Shown one piece after another: positions 16,876 to 26,022 of a DNA stretch of 64,000 nucleotides. The position numbers were made by a program, and so were the translations under genes. Source of the DNA: Thermanaerovibrio velox DSM 12556 (GTDB taxonomy: Bacteria; Synergistota; Synergistia; Synergistales; Synergistaceae); NCBI RefSeq assembly GCF_000237825.1, contig NZ_CM001377.1:1636176-1700175 (forward strand), given 5' to 3'. Under the pieces are notes generated by a model. That model saw only the letters and a list, made by a program, of their open reading frames with translations. It made no database searches and was not told the origin of the DNA. Within the stretch, counting starts at the first letter, position 1; each line of letters starts with the position of its first letter.

Positions 16876-17989
16876 TTACTTTGCCTCTCCATTGGCAGGA
16901 GTGAACTTGCACGCCAGGATAACCGCGGTTATGCCGCCCACCAGCTTGCCCACTATCATCGCCAGTATCAATCCCCTCTCCACCCCGGCGGTGAAGCCCA
17001 GGTGATCCCCAAACACGAAGGCGGCGCTCACGGAGAAAGCCACGTTTATTACCTTGCCCCGCTCGTCCATGTCCTTCATCAACGTGAACATGGGAATGTT
17101 GTTCGCCAAGGTGGCCACCATCCCAGCGGCGGACACGTCGTTCATCCCAAGCCTCCTGCCAAAGGCCATGAGGGGCTGTTTGAAGACCTTGGTTATGAAG
17201 GAAACCATAGGAAAGGCCCCGGCCAACACGATGGCTATGGCCCCTATGACCCCGATGGCCTCCGAAAGGGGGGCCAACGCCATGGGAGACCCCTCGGGGA
17301 AGAACCGGAAGGGGGAAAGGGCCTCTATTATGCCCATCGCAAGCCCTATGGTTATGATGGACACCACCCCTTTGCCAAAGGCTATGAAACCCTTGATCAT
17401 GGCCTCCGGTATCATCTTCAGCCCCAGGGCTATCAACACCGAGAACAACACCACCGGTATCAGGTTCATCAACATGACGTTGAAAGTGAACTCCTTGTCC
17501 AACATCAGAACGCCCCCCGGCGAAACAACCGAGCGGTATGGTTACCATCCCAAGCAGTATCCCCTTGGCGAGGGCGGCGTGATCCCTCTTCTCGATTATC
17601 CCCAGGGCCACCGGTATGGAGAAGACTATGGTGGGACCCATCATGGCTCCCAGTATGATCCCCGCGAAACGCCCCACCTGGGGGTTCTGGGCCATCTTCA
17701 TGGCCAATGGGTACCCCCCCATGTCGCAGGCCAAAAGGGTGGTGGCGAACATGGCAGGATCCGCCCCCATCATCCTGTAGAGAGGCACTATCACAGGCTT
17801 AAGGATCTCCGCCAGCATGGGCGCTATGGTGATAACCCCTCCCATGGCCAGCATCAAGGATCCCATGGCCATGAACCCCTCCTCGAACTTCTCACCAAAA
17901 CCCATCTTGCCCCCAAGGAACGCCTTATCTACCGCCCCAAGGACCATGAAACCGGTCATCACGTAGAGGATGATATCGTTGATGCCCAT
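16876..17989 (-). pseudogene. eutH: EutH ethanolamine transporter, frameshifted in a G6 run
   Basis: EutH is the inner-membrane ethanolamine permease. The first part, from the ATG at 17989 (GGAGG nine bases upstream), reads MGINDIILYVMTGFMVLG through VTIPLGCFAGG, about 158 residues. The rest continues in another frame from VLMLDKEFTFNVM to NGEAK, ending at 16876. The join falls in six consecutive G at 17513-17518 (C on the + strand). With five G the two halves fuse into one 370-residue EutH with no gap relative to known EutH. As written, the product stops making sense after residue 158 and runs out at 16847. It may be a sequencing error, a real mutation or a phase-variable tract. All membrane segments are otherwise intact. 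Confidence 0.9.
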
Positions 17990-18037
17990 ACAGGATCACC
18001 TCCAACCCCGATAAATACCCCGGGAAAAACGGGGAAC

Positions 18038-18313
18038 TCACTTACCCAAAAGCGACTCGTCCACCTCCACGGAATCGATGATGCCCACTATCACCGCGTC
18101 CACCGGCACATGCTCCCTGTCGAAAACCATCCTTGCGGAGCTGCCCTGAGACACCAGAACGTGATCCCCTATCCCCGCCCCGGCGGCGTCCACCGCCACA
18201 AAACCATCCCTGGCACCACCCTTAACCGGTTGAACCACGAAGAACTTAAGGCCGTTCAAACTCTCGTCCTTCTTGGTGGCCCAAACGTTGCCCACCACCT
18301 TGGCTATTATCAA
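18038..18313 (-). CDS. eutN: EutN pentameric microcompartment vertex protein
   Basis: EutN/CcmL-type proteins form the pentamers that close the vertices of the shell. The 91-residue product has IIAKVVGNVWATKKDESLNG at the N terminus, the loop VDAAGAGIGDHVLVSQGSSA and the C-terminal VDAVIVGIIDSVEVD, all matching EutN. The start is the TTG at 18313, eight bases from GGGGG, and it overlaps the stop of the upstream gene (TTGA). A longer frame to 18412 overlaps that gene deeply and is not used. eutH follows 48 bases on. Confidence 0.95.
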   Translation of the reverse strand: MIIAKVVGNVWATKKDESLNGLKFFVVQPVKGGARDGFVAVDAAGAGIGDHVLVSQGSSARMVFDREHVPVDAVIVGIIDSVEVDESLLGK

Positions 18314-18993
18314 CCGCCACACCCCCTGATCACGCTTATCCCCCTTATTCGCAGGAGGTCCATGCACAGCGGGGTTATTATGGCCTTGGGATCCACCCGC
18401 ACCTCCCGGCAACCGTCAAAACACCGGTCCTTTACCTCCCTCTCAGACACAAGGCGCACTCCCCTTAGATCCAAAACCCCCTCCCCAAACGGGGCTCCAA
18501 CACACCCATCGGGGGCTTCCTCCACCCGCTCTGCCCGCTCCGGAAGAGCAAAACACTCCGCCGGGGATGACACCACCCGGACGCCGAAGGCGCAAAGCCG
18601 GTCAAGACACTCCCTGTAGTGGTTCCCCAACGGGCTCCCAGGACGCAGCTGATCCATCCACTTAAGCCCCTCCCTTAGGACGTATGCCTTAATCCCCATG
18701 GACAGGCCTTCCACCAACCATCGGGAAACCGGATCACACCACATCCCAAGGGAAGAGGCCACCAGCTGGCACTGATCCAGCCGGGGAACCACCAGGGCCT
18801 CCAAACCATGAAGGCAGGGCTCTCCCCCCTCCAGGAACAAGGGCACAAAAGCCTCATCCCACGGGGAGGCAAGACAACCGGGCTCCCCTAGAACCAGAAC
18901 CTTAGGACCCCCAGAAGGGACAGCGCTCCCCTCAAGGCTGAGCCTCCTCATTACCTCCCTTAACACCTGATCTATAAGCTTAGATTGATCCAA
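18310..18993 (-). CDS. Eut-operon-associated conserved protein, function unknown
   Basis: This 227-residue soluble protein occupies the place, just before eutN, of the uncharacterised Eut-operon proteins seen in Firmicute clusters. The N terminus is a basic amphipathic helix (DQSKLIDQVLREVMRRLS) of the kind that can act as an encapsulation signal. The middle has a PKVLVLGE strand and several conserved-looking cysteines. The C terminus ends with DPKAIITPLCMDLLRIRGIS, an ITP-x-x-D element resembling the N termini of EutQ and EutT. The start is a TTG at 18993 with GGGGGTG eight bases upstream. A structural or cofactor role in the compartment is likely, but nothing in the sequence gives a reaction. 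Confidence 0.8.
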   Translation of the reverse strand: MDQSKLIDQVLREVMRRLSLEGSAVPSGGPKVLVLGEPGCLASPWDEAFVPLFLEGGEPCLHGLEALVVPRLDQCQLVASSLGMWCDPVSRWLVEGLSMGIKAYVLREGLKWMDQLRPGSPLGNHYRECLDRLCAFGVRVVSSPAECFALPERAERVEEAPDGCVGAPFGEGVLDLRGVRLVSEREVKDRCFDGCREVRVDPKAIITPLCMDLLRIRGISVIRGCGG

Positions 18994-19011
18994 ACGGATC
19001 ACCCCCAAAGA

Positions 19012-19872
19012 TCAACTCCCCTGAACCGGACACCCAAGGGCTATGCCCAGGGGGGTCACGAGGAACGGGCAGGAGGGGACAAAGGCAGGCAACCCCACCT
19101 CAGCGCTTATCACTTGATCCATCCGGGAGAACGAGCACGTCCCCCCCACCAGGAAGACCCTGCCCGCCCCGTCATCCCCCACGAAGCGCTTTATTATGGT
19201 TCCCATCTTCTGGAACACCGGCTTGACCACCGGCATAAGCTCTGACTGCATCCTAGGGTCCCTCTTTAGCGCCTCCGCATCTTCCAGCGATATGCCCCGG
19301 TTGCCCGCTATCACCAAGGACACATGGGTACCCCCCGTGGGCTCGTCAGCCACGGACACCAGCTTCCCATCCCTGAAAAGGGCTATGCCGGTGGTGCCGC
19401 CCCCTATATCCACCACCGCTCCATCCGATACGCCAAGGACCAGGTTAGCCGCGGTGGGCTCGTCCAGGACACCCTGCACGTTGAAACCCGCTCCCTCCGC
19501 CACATAGCGATGGGCCGCGGAGTCCCTGGAGGACGTCCCCGGGGGGACCGCCACCGCAGCCATCTCAAGCTCCACCCCAAGCCGTTCCTCCAAAATCCCC
19601 TTAAGCCTGCGAACTATGCCGGCGGCCCCGGCGAAATCAACCACAAGTCCATCCCGGACCACCGACGCCTCCTCCATCTCCCAGGACACGACGCGGCCCT
19701 CTAGGTCCACCACAGCTAAAACCACCGAGGCGGTACCAAGATCCACCCCAACCATCAGGGGACAGGAGAACTCCCCCAAGGGCTCCTCCCGGGTACGGAA
19801 AGCCCCCTCCAAGAACCGGTTGACCCTTTCAATCACCGCGGGGGCATCCCCGCATCCCAAAAGGTTGTTCAT
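19012..19872 (-). CDS. eutJ: EutJ, Hsp70/actin-fold chaperone-like Eut protein
   Basis: EutJ is a DnaK-like ATPase-fold protein of eut operons, probably a chaperone for compartment enzymes; its exact client is unknown. The 286 residues carry the phosphate loops MVGVDLGTASVVLAVVDLEG and VVDIGGGTTGIALF, an adenosine-loop-like VFLVGGTCSFSRM, and end soon after without a substrate-binding domain, as usual for EutJ. The ATG at 19872 overlaps the pduL stop by four bases (ATGA). Confidence 0.94.
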   Translation of the reverse strand: MNNLLGCGDAPAVIERVNRFLEGAFRTREEPLGEFSCPLMVGVDLGTASVVLAVVDLEGRVVSWEMEEASVVRDGLVVDFAGAAGIVRRLKGILEERLGVELEMAAVAVPPGTSSRDSAAHRYVAEGAGFNVQGVLDEPTAANLVLGVSDGAVVDIGGGTTGIALFRDGKLVSVADEPTGGTHVSLVIAGNRGISLEDAEALKRDPRMQSELMPVVKPVFQKMGTIIKRFVGDDGAGRVFLVGGTCSFSRMDQVISAEVGLPAFVPSCPFLVTPLGIALGCPVQGS

Positions 19873-20528
19873 GGCACTATGTTCCCCCTCACGCCCTTTC
19901 TATAGCCGCAGGCGTTGGCCTCGTCGTAGTCTATGTGCATGGCAAGGCTGTACTTAGGGGAAACCCTAACCAGCACCTCTTCAAATATCACCGGCCTATC
20001 CCCAGGCACCCTCACCCTCACCCGGTCACCGTCCCTGACCCCCAGAAGAATCGCGTCATCGGGGGTCATGTGGATGTGCCTATGGGCCACTATGACCCCC
20101 TCGTCCAACCGCACCTCCCCATTAGGACCCCTTATGACCAGTTGGGCACTGCCCCGGATGTCCCCGGAGTCCCTGACCGGAGGGGATATCCCAAGGGTCA
20201 AGGCGTCGGTCATGGACACCTCCACCTGGGTCTTATCCCTCTCCGGCCCGAGAACCGCCACGTTCCTCATATCTCCCTTGGGCCCCACAAGGGTCACCCG
20301 CTGGGAGCACAAAAACTGACCCGGCTGGGAGAGGGGACGCTCCGGGGATAGAGAAGCCCCCTTCCCAAAGAGGGCCTCCACATGAGGGACGCTGAGGTGA
20401 ACATGCCTTCCGGATGCCTCAACCTCAAAGGATATCCGTCCCCTGAGGGCCCATACCACCCGCTCCGCAAGGGCATCCAAGTCAAGCCCGGCGGGCAGAC
20501 GACCCACCCCCTCCCTGGGGCGATCCAT
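19869..20528 (-). CDS. pduL: PduL-type phosphotransacylase (EutD role)
   Basis: It interconverts acetyl-CoA and acetyl-phosphate in the compartment lumen, recycling CoA for EutE. The 219-residue protein is the PduL family, not the Pta/EutD family: two zinc-binding histidine motifs, SGRHVHLS near residue 40 and VAHRHIHMTPDDA near residue 150, on paired barrel domains. The N-terminal 20 residues (containing LDLDALAERVVWALRG) form an amphipathic helix that could be an encapsulation peptide. The ATG at 20528 lies eight bases after GGGG. It is packed between eutM and eutJ. Confidence 0.95.
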   Translation of the reverse strand: MDRPREGVGRLPAGLDLDALAERVVWALRGRISFEVEASGRHVHLSVPHVEALFGKGASLSPERPLSQPGQFLCSQRVTLVGPKGDMRNVAVLGPERDKTQVEVSMTDALTLGISPPVRDSGDIRGSAQLVIRGPNGEVRLDEGVIVAHRHIHMTPDDAILLGVRDGDRVRVRVPGDRPVIFEEVLVRVSPKYSLAMHIDYDEANACGYRKGVRGNIVP

Positions 20529-20531
20529 GAC

Positions 20532-20837
20532 CTATGCCCCCTGGGGCTTCGACTGATCCAGGCTGGGAAGGATGAACTCCACCTCCGGATGGGGCCTCGG
20601 GATGACGTGCACCGAGATCAGCTCCCCAACCTTGCTCGCCGCCGCAGCCCCCGCGTCGGTGGCGGCCTTCACAGCGCCGACATCTCCCCTCACCATGACC
20701 GTAACCAGCCCGCCCCCAACCATCACCTTGCCTATCAACGTCACGTTGGCCGCCTTCACCATGGCATCCGCCGCCTCAACCGCCCCCACCAAACCCTTGG
20801 TCTCTATCATCCCCAGCGCCTGCATGTTGTTGCTCAT
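20532..20837 (-). CDS. eutM: EutM-type hexameric BMC shell protein
   Basis: This is a major facet protein of the shell, 101 residues, with a single BMC domain: [20 protein letters not shown] at the N terminus, [20 protein letters not shown] around the pore, [16 protein letters not shown] and the [12 protein letters not shown] end. The last ten residues are a non-conserved tail. GGGGG lies eight bases before the ATG at 20837. An 81-base gap separates it from eutE, with an AT-rich patch (20858-20870) that might hold an internal promoter. Confidence 0.96.
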   Translation of the reverse strand: MSNNMQALGMIETKGLVGAVEAADAMVKAANVTLIGKVMVGGGLVTVMVRGDVGAVKAATDAGAAAASKVGELISVHVIPRPHPEVEFILPSLDQSKPQGA

Positions 20838-20918
20838 CTCAACTACCCCCTTCTTAAGATATATTTAACCAAATACCACCGGATCCACCCTAGCCCCAAA
20901 GCCCCATCCCCCTGGGCC

Positions 20919-22394
20919 TCAGCGGCCTAGACGCTTCAGCAGACGGTCCGCTATCCGGTCCACAAGCTCCTCCAGCGGGAAATCCTGGTCCACCGCGCCG
21001 GAGGTGCCGCAGCCCCCTAAATCTGCCCCGAGCTCCTCTATCTCCTTGAGCCCCCAGGCTACCCGTCTTACGTTTATGAGGTGCATGGGCCCCACGTTGT
21101 CAGACGTGGCGTTATGTCCCACGGCCCCGCATCCCAGCGTCATGGACGGGAAAAGACCGGTGGTGGCCCCCACAGCCCCAAGGGATGAACCGGCGTTCAC
21201 AATGACCCTTGAGACCGGCTTCTTAAGGCCGAACTGGCGTATGACCTCCTGGTCGTTGGAGTGTATGGCCAGGGTGTGTCCAGCCCCCTCAAAGTCCAGG
21301 AGCCTTATGCACAGCTCACAGCACCTCTCCCAGCCGTCCTCGGAATAAAAGGCCAGCACAGGACAGAGTTTCTCCTGGGAGAACGGGAACTCCCTCCCAA
21401 CCCCCTGTCCCTCCACCAGGAGCAGCTTCGTCCCGGCGGGTATGCTTATACCCGCCTCCTTGGCTATGAACTCAGGGCTCCTGCCCACCGTACGGGGGTT
21501 CATCAGCCCCGAGGGCTGGAATATGGTCCTGGCCAACTTCGCAGCGTCGTCCGAGGGGACGAAGTATCCCCCTTGACGAAGGAACTCCCGCCGTACCTGG
21601 TCCTCCACCTTCTTGTCCACCACCACCGACTGTTCCGATGCACATATGGTGCTGTAGTCAAAGGTCTTGCTGGCGGTTATCCGGGCCACCGCCCTTGGTA
21701 CGTCCGCGGTTCGATCTATGAAAGCCGGGGTGTTCCCCGGTCCAACCCCTATGGCGGGGGTCCCGGAGCTGTAAGCCGCCCGGACCATCGCAGACCCACC
21801 GGTGGCGAGGATGAGCGATACGTTCTCCGGACGCATGAGCTCCTGGGTACCCTGAGGGGTGGTCAAGGACATACAACCGAAGACCCCCTCCGGCCCCCCC
21901 GCATCCTCCACCGCCTTGGAGAGCACCTTCACGGTCTCCATGATGCAGTTCTTAGCGCTGGGATGAGGGGAGAAAACAATGCTGTTAGCCCCCTTCAGGG
22001 CTATCATGGCCTTGAATATCACCGTGGAAGTGGGGTTCGTGGACGGTATCAGCCCCGCCACCACCCCCACGGGCACCGCAACCTCGAAGAGCTTCCCCTC
22101 CGGGTCCTCCCGGATGATCCCCACGGTCCTCATGGCCTTTACGGCATCGTACACGCCCTTGGCAGCGAACAGGTTTTTGAGCTTCTTGTGCTCCGGCCTT
22201 CCGTATCCGGTCTCCTCATGGGCCATCCGCCCAAGTCGCTCCGCGTTTTCAACCGCCGCTCTGAAGACCGCCGCTACAAGGCGGTCGATCTCCTCCTGTC
22301 CCATGGAGGCTAGAACCCGTTGGGCCCCCTTGGCCTTTGCCACCAGATCCCTTGCCTCCTGGATCGACAGGAGATCCCGGTCCCTAACCTGCAC
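20919..22394 (-). CDS. eutE: EutE, CoA-acylating acetaldehyde dehydrogenase
   Basis: It oxidises acetaldehyde from EutBC to acetyl-CoA with NAD. The 491-residue protein has the aldehyde dehydrogenase fold: nucleotide-binding region with [36 protein letters not shown], and the catalytic cysteine in [17 protein letters not shown]. An N-terminal helix (about residues 1-40) fits an encapsulation signal. A GTG at 22394 follows GAGGAGG by eight bases; a GTG at 22403 overlaps that site. The gene start overlaps the end of the eutK-like gene by 11 bases. No alcohol dehydrogenase (EutG) gene is in the window to reoxidise NADH in the lumen. Confidence 0.96.
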   Translation of the reverse strand: MQVRDRDLLSIQEARDLVAKAKGAQRVLASMGQEEIDRLVAAVFRAAVENAERLGRMAHEETGYGRPEHKKLKNLFAAKGVYDAVKAMRTVGIIREDPEGKLFEVAVPVGVVAGLIPSTNPTSTVIFKAMIALKGANSIVFSPHPSAKNCIMETVKVLSKAVEDAGGPEGVFGCMSLTTPQGTQELMRPENVSLILATGGSAMVRAAYSSGTPAIGVGPGNTPAFIDRTADVPRAVARITASKTFDYSTICASEQSVVVDKKVEDQVRREFLRQGGYFVPSDDAAKLARTIFQPSGLMNPRTVGRSPEFIAKEAGISIPAGTKLLLVEGQGVGREFPFSQEKLCPVLAFYSEDGWERCCELCIRLLDFEGAGHTLAIHSNDQEVIRQFGLKKPVSRVIVNAGSSLGAVGATTGLFPSMTLGCGAVGHNATSDNVGPMHLINVRRVAWGLKEIEELGADLGGCGTSGAVDQDFPLEELVDRIADRLLKRLGR

Positions 22395-22986
22395 TCCCGT
22401 CACCTCCTCCCCGTTCCGTCAACGACCTTAGCTCCCGCAAAAGCTCCTCCTTGGAGGCGAACTTTATCCTCTTCCGGCTCATACCCACCGGAAGCGATCT
22501 CGCAAGCCTCCTGAGCTCCATCACCGTCAGGGCCTCCAGTTCCGAAAGGTCAAGCGAAGGCCCCGTTTCCCGCACCTCCGGCTTGCCCGGTTCGTCAGCT
22601 CCACGGGACACCTCCAGCGGCCCTGAAGACGGGGCTTCGTCACTCAAAGCTTCATCCGCCGCTGAAGAAGACGCCCCATCCTCCGGGGAAGACCCCGGGG
22701 CCAACATGCCCCAAACCTCCCAATGGGGACGGGGGATAACGTGCACCCCCCTCATCCTCACCCCCACCTTACCCACCGAGGCGGCCGCAGCGTCCACAGC
22801 GGCCCTCACGGAGGCCACGTCCCCCGCCACCAGGACCGTGACAATGCCACCCTTGACCTTGAGGGCCCCCAGAAGGGTCACCGACGCAGCCTTCAGGGCC
22901 GAGTCCGCCGCCTCCACCGCCCCCAGCATCCCAAACACCTCCACCATGCCGAGGGCCTTGCCGGTGAGAGCATCACCGCAACCCAT
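22384..22986 (-). CDS. EutK-like shell protein: BMC domain plus C-terminal helical domain
   Basis: The 200-residue protein has three parts. Residues about 10-90 are a complete BMC domain ([52 protein letters not shown]). Residues about 95-145 are a Ser/Glu/Ala/Pro-rich flexible linker. Residues about 148-190 are a small helical domain (LEALTVMELRRLARSLP, then SRKRIKFASKEELLREL) resembling SAP or Rho-N-type nucleic-acid-binding modules. E. coli EutK also joins a BMC domain to a DNA-binding-like C-terminal domain, so the role is analogous, though the C-terminal sequence is not obviously the same. Target unknown. The pair with eutL upstream and eutE downstream is normal for Eut loci. Confidence 0.85.
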   Translation of the reverse strand: MGCGDALTGKALGMVEVFGMLGAVEAADSALKAASVTLLGALKVKGGIVTVLVAGDVASVRAAVDAAAASVGKVGVRMRGVHVIPRPHWEVWGMLAPGSSPEDGASSSAADEALSDEAPSSGPLEVSRGADEPGKPEVRETGPSLDLSELEALTVMELRRLARSLPVGMSRKRIKFASKEELLRELRSLTERGGGDGSAG

Positions 22987-23011
22987 GGAGTAGACCGCTC
23001 CCCGGGTCCGG

Positions 23012-23665
23012 TTAGAAGAGCAGCGGGTTCTCGGCCACGAAGATCACCGCCTGGGCAAAGGCGTCGCAGGCGGCCTTACAGGCGGACTGAGAACCGGTGA
23101 GCAATCCCCCGCCGAAGTTGGTCTCCGAGGGGGGACCGTAGAAAGCCGCCAACCTAACGTCCGCGGCCTTCAAAGCCGCATCCAGGGCGTACATGGCCTC
23201 CAACGGAGGGGCTATGAGGTAAGCCAGGGCCTCCCCCTCCTTTATCCCCGCCACCTTGGACAGGTAGCTTCCAGTCCTGGATATGCAATGGGCATAGTAG
23301 GGGATCGTATCGTCATCGTTTGCGGAAACGAACCATGCCTCGTTCTCTATGAAGTCCGCTATGGCGTTAAGGCCGCTTCGGACCTCCGCCGGGTTGGGAC
23401 CGGCTATGATGCCTATGATCTCCCCGGCCAGCTTGGTGTTGGCGTTAGCAGCACCTCCGTAGAAGGACTTGGCGTACACAACCTCCACGTCCGCCTTCTT
23501 GGTGGCCTCATCCAGGGCGGTGTACGTCACATCGTCGCTGTCCGCGGTGACCATACCAAGGCTCCTCTGGTCGGGCCTAAGGCCAAGGGCGGATGCCATG
23601 TCCGGGTTAACGTTGGGGATTATCTTCACGCTCAAAAGTCTCGCCTTCAGGGGATCTCCCTTCAT
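23012..23665 (-). CDS. eutL: EutL tandem-BMC shell protein
   Basis: This is a trimeric shell protein with two permuted BMC domains and a gated central pore that in homologues binds ethanolamine. The 217 residues match EutL: LLSVKIIPNVNPDMASALGL, SLGMVTADSDDVTYTALDEA, VVYAKSFYGGAANANTKLAG and the C-terminal FGGGLLTGSQSACKAACDAF. The ATG at 23665 has GGAGG eight bases upstream. It follows eutC by 32 bases, a gap that includes the AT palindrome TTAATTAATTAA. Confidence 0.96.
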   Translation of the reverse strand: MKGDPLKARLLSVKIIPNVNPDMASALGLRPDQRSLGMVTADSDDVTYTALDEATKKADVEVVYAKSFYGGAANANTKLAGEIIGIIAGPNPAEVRSGLNAIADFIENEAWFVSANDDDTIPYYAHCISRTGSYLSKVAGIKEGEALAYLIAPPLEAMYALDAALKAADVRLAAFYGPPSETNFGGGLLTGSQSACKAACDAFAQAVIFVAENPLLF

Positions 23666-23697
23666 GTTCCTTCCCTCCTTAGGGGCTCGTTAATTAA

Positions 23698-24597
23698 TTA
23701 AAGCTTTAGATCTATCCCGCTTACCTTCTTCTCCAGCATCAGCTTTATGATCTCCCCTATGTAGCCCCCCGCCTCCACCGCCGGGGTGCCACCGGAGTGG
23801 ATGTTAGAGACAACGGTGCGTTTCGCCTCGGGCATCCCCACGGTGCCCCGGTAGGTTATGTAGGCGGACATGCTCTCCGCGGTGACCAGCCCTGGACGCT
23901 CACCGATGAGCACGCACACCACCTCTGCTCCGGTCACCTCGGATACCACGTCCATGGCGGGGACCCTCCCGTACTTCACAAAGAAGGGCTTCGGTAACTT
24001 GATTCCCTTTGACTCAAGAACCTGCGACACGGCCTTGAAGGTGTCCATCCCATTGGCCTCCACCGCAGTGGTGCTGAGCCCATCAGAAAGGTAGACCAAA
24101 ACCTTGGGAGGCTGGGGCACCATGGACTTTATGGCCCCCTTGGACTCGTCGGAAAACCTCCTGCCCAGGTCCGGCCTGGTGAGGAACTGATCCTTATCGG
24201 AACATAGGGTTTGTACGACCTTAAGGTCGTTGCTCCGCAGGAACTCCTCGGATATGTCGCTGAACACCGCGTCCTGGGCGGCCGCGTGGTCCGCCCTGAA
24301 ACGCAGCAGCGTCTCGGTCTTGTAACGGGGTCCCGCCCTCCAAACCCCTATCCTCGCCGGGGTCTTCTCCTTCATGGCCATCAGGGCCTTCGGGTCCTTA
24401 GGCTCCGGCACAAGACAATGCTTCCTTATGTCAAGCTTGGTAAGATCGGGCAAGCCCTCGTCATCCAAGCCAAGGGCATCCTCCCCGGAGCCCGACGACG
24501 GGGGTTCCACGACAACCCGCTGCCCCGGCTCCTCCAAGGAACCCATCTCCATTAGTATCTCCTTCACCAGCTGTTTAAGCTCAAGTTCCGTCACCAT
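23698..24597 (-). CDS. eutC: EutC, ethanolamine ammonia-lyase small subunit
   Basis: Together with EutB it binds adenosylcobalamin and deaminates ethanolamine to acetaldehyde and ammonia. The 299-residue protein has an N-terminal helix (TELELKQLVKEILMEMG), a poorly conserved linker (about residues 25-50) and the conserved core: ARIGVWRAGPRYKTETLLRF, DHAAAQDAVFSDISEEFL, VYLSDGLSTTAVEAN and CVLIGERPGLVTAESMSAYI. The N-terminal helix probably targets the enzyme to the compartment. The ATG at 24597 follows GGGAGG by ten bases and lies 17 bases after the eutB stop. Confidence 0.97.
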   Translation of the reverse strand: MVTELELKQLVKEILMEMGSLEEPGQRVVVEPPSSGSGEDALGLDDEGLPDLTKLDIRKHCLVPEPKDPKALMAMKEKTPARIGVWRAGPRYKTETLLRFRADHAAAQDAVFSDISEEFLRSNDLKVVQTLCSDKDQFLTRPDLGRRFSDESKGAIKSMVPQPPKVLVYLSDGLSTTAVEANGMDTFKAVSQVLESKGIKLPKPFFVKYGRVPAMDVVSEVTGAEVVCVLIGERPGLVTAESMSAYITYRGTVGMPEAKRTVVSNIHSGGTPAVEAGGYIGEIIKLMLEKKVSGIDLKL

Positions 24598-24614
24598 CTC
24601 TACCAGCCCTCCCG

Positions 24615-25976
24615 TCAGCAGAAGATGGAAGCATCCCCGGCCCGGTCGGTCAGGGTGCCGTTCTCCATGATCCCCCATCTCTCCAGCCAGCACTCGAACT
24701 CAGGTATGGGGCGCACCTTCAGCAGCTGCCTCAGCGTGGGGGTGTCGTGGTAGCTGGTGCACTGGTAGTTGAGCATCACATCGTCCCCGTGAGGTATCCC
24801 CATGAAGTAGTTGCATCCCGCGGCAGTAAGAAGGACCGCCAGGTTCTCTATGTCGTTCTGGTCCGCCTTCATGTGGTTGGTGTAGCAGGCGTCACATCCC
24901 ATAGGGATCCCCGTGAGCTTCCCCATGAAATGATCCTCAAGGCCAGCCCTTATCACCTGCTTGCTGTCGTAAAGGTACTCGGGACCTATGAAGCCCACCA
25001 CGGTGTTCACAAGGAAGGGCTTGAACCGCTTGGCAAAACCGTAACAGCGGGCCTCCATGGTAACTTGGTCCGCCCCAAAGTGAGCATCCGATGAGAGCTC
25101 CGACCCCTGACCGGTCTCAAAGTACATGAAGTTAGGACCCACGGACGTGCCCTGCCGGGCCGCCAGCTCCATCGCCTCCTCCAGCATGTGGGCGGTTATG
25201 CCAAAGGCCTCGTTCCCCTTCTGAGAACCCGCTATGCTCTGGAAGAACAGGTCCGTGGGCGCCCCTTGACGCACCGCCTCCATCTGGGTGCTGACGTGCG
25301 CCAAAACGCACATCTGCGTCGGTATCTCATACCTCTCCTTGATCTCCTGGAAACTGTGCAGGATCTTCTTCACGTTCTCCACCGTGTCGTCCACCGGGTT
25401 AAGCCCTATCACCGCATCCCCAACCCCGTAGGACAGACCCTCGAATATGGATGCCCTTATACCCTCCACGTCATCGGTAGGATGATTGGGCTGAAGCCGG
25501 GACGCAAGGGTCCCCGGTAGCCCTATGGTGGTGTTGCAGTGGGCGGGAACTCGGATCTTGCTGGCCCCGTAGATGAGATCCAGGTTGCTCATGAGCTTCG
25601 CCACCCCCGCCACCACCTCGCTGGTAAGACCCCGGCTTACCCGCCTTATGTCCTCCCCATTGGTGCGGTCAGATAATATCCATTCACGAAGCTCCCCAAT
25701 GGTCCAGTTGCGTATCTCCCCAAAGATCCTCTCATTAACGTCGTCCTGGATTATCCTGGTGACCTCATCCTCCTCATAGGGCACCACCGGGTTCTCCCTC
25801 AGATCCCCCACCGTCAGGTTCGCCAACACCTGCTTGGCCGCCACCCGCTCCTCCATGGACTCGGCGATTATCCCCGCCAGGCGGTCCCCCGACTTCTCCT
25901 CGTTAGCCTTGGCGAGAACCTCCTTCACGCTCCTAAACTGGTACACCCGACCGAAAAGCCTGGTCTTCAGCTTCAC
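24615..25976 (-). CDS. eutB: EutB, ethanolamine ammonia-lyase large subunit
   Basis: This is the catalytic TIM-barrel subunit of the adenosylcobalamin-dependent lyase, 453 residues, the family's usual length. Seen: the N terminus KLKTRLFGRVYQFRSVKEVL, KIRVPAHCNTTIGLPGTLASRLQ near residue 140, GLSYGVGDAVIGLNPVDDTV, NFMYFETGQGSELSSDAHFG, TGIPMGCDACYTNHMKADQN and YFMGIPHGDDVMLNYQCTSYHD, which include the substrate and cobalamin-binding residues. The GTG at 25976 has GGAGG ten bases upstream. It is the first gene of the 16-gene operon, and its 5' leader carries a cobalamin riboswitch and a terminator. Confidence 0.98.
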   Translation of the reverse strand: MKLKTRLFGRVYQFRSVKEVLAKANEEKSGDRLAGIIAESMEERVAAKQVLANLTVGDLRENPVVPYEEDEVTRIIQDDVNERIFGEIRNWTIGELREWILSDRTNGEDIRRVSRGLTSEVVAGVAKLMSNLDLIYGASKIRVPAHCNTTIGLPGTLASRLQPNHPTDDVEGIRASIFEGLSYGVGDAVIGLNPVDDTVENVKKILHSFQEIKERYEIPTQMCVLAHVSTQMEAVRQGAPTDLFFQSIAGSQKGNEAFGITAHMLEEAMELAARQGTSVGPNFMYFETGQGSELSSDAHFGADQVTMEARCYGFAKRFKPFLVNTVVGFIGPEYLYDSKQVIRAGLEDHFMGKLTGIPMGCDACYTNHMKADQNDIENLAVLLTAAGCNYFMGIPHGDDVMLNYQCTSYHDTPTLRQLLKVRPIPEFECWLERWGIMENGTLTDRAGDASIFC

Positions 25977-26022
25977 CTTCCCATCACCTCCAACCCCTCA
26001 GGATCTGCTCCAAAGAACAAAC

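Noticed and set aside
16749..16892. Extended eutQ N terminus reaching into eutH
   Set aside because: The extra 48 residues are Arg/Trp-rich, overlap eutH and do not resemble EutQ; the TTG at 16748 has a proper ribosome site.
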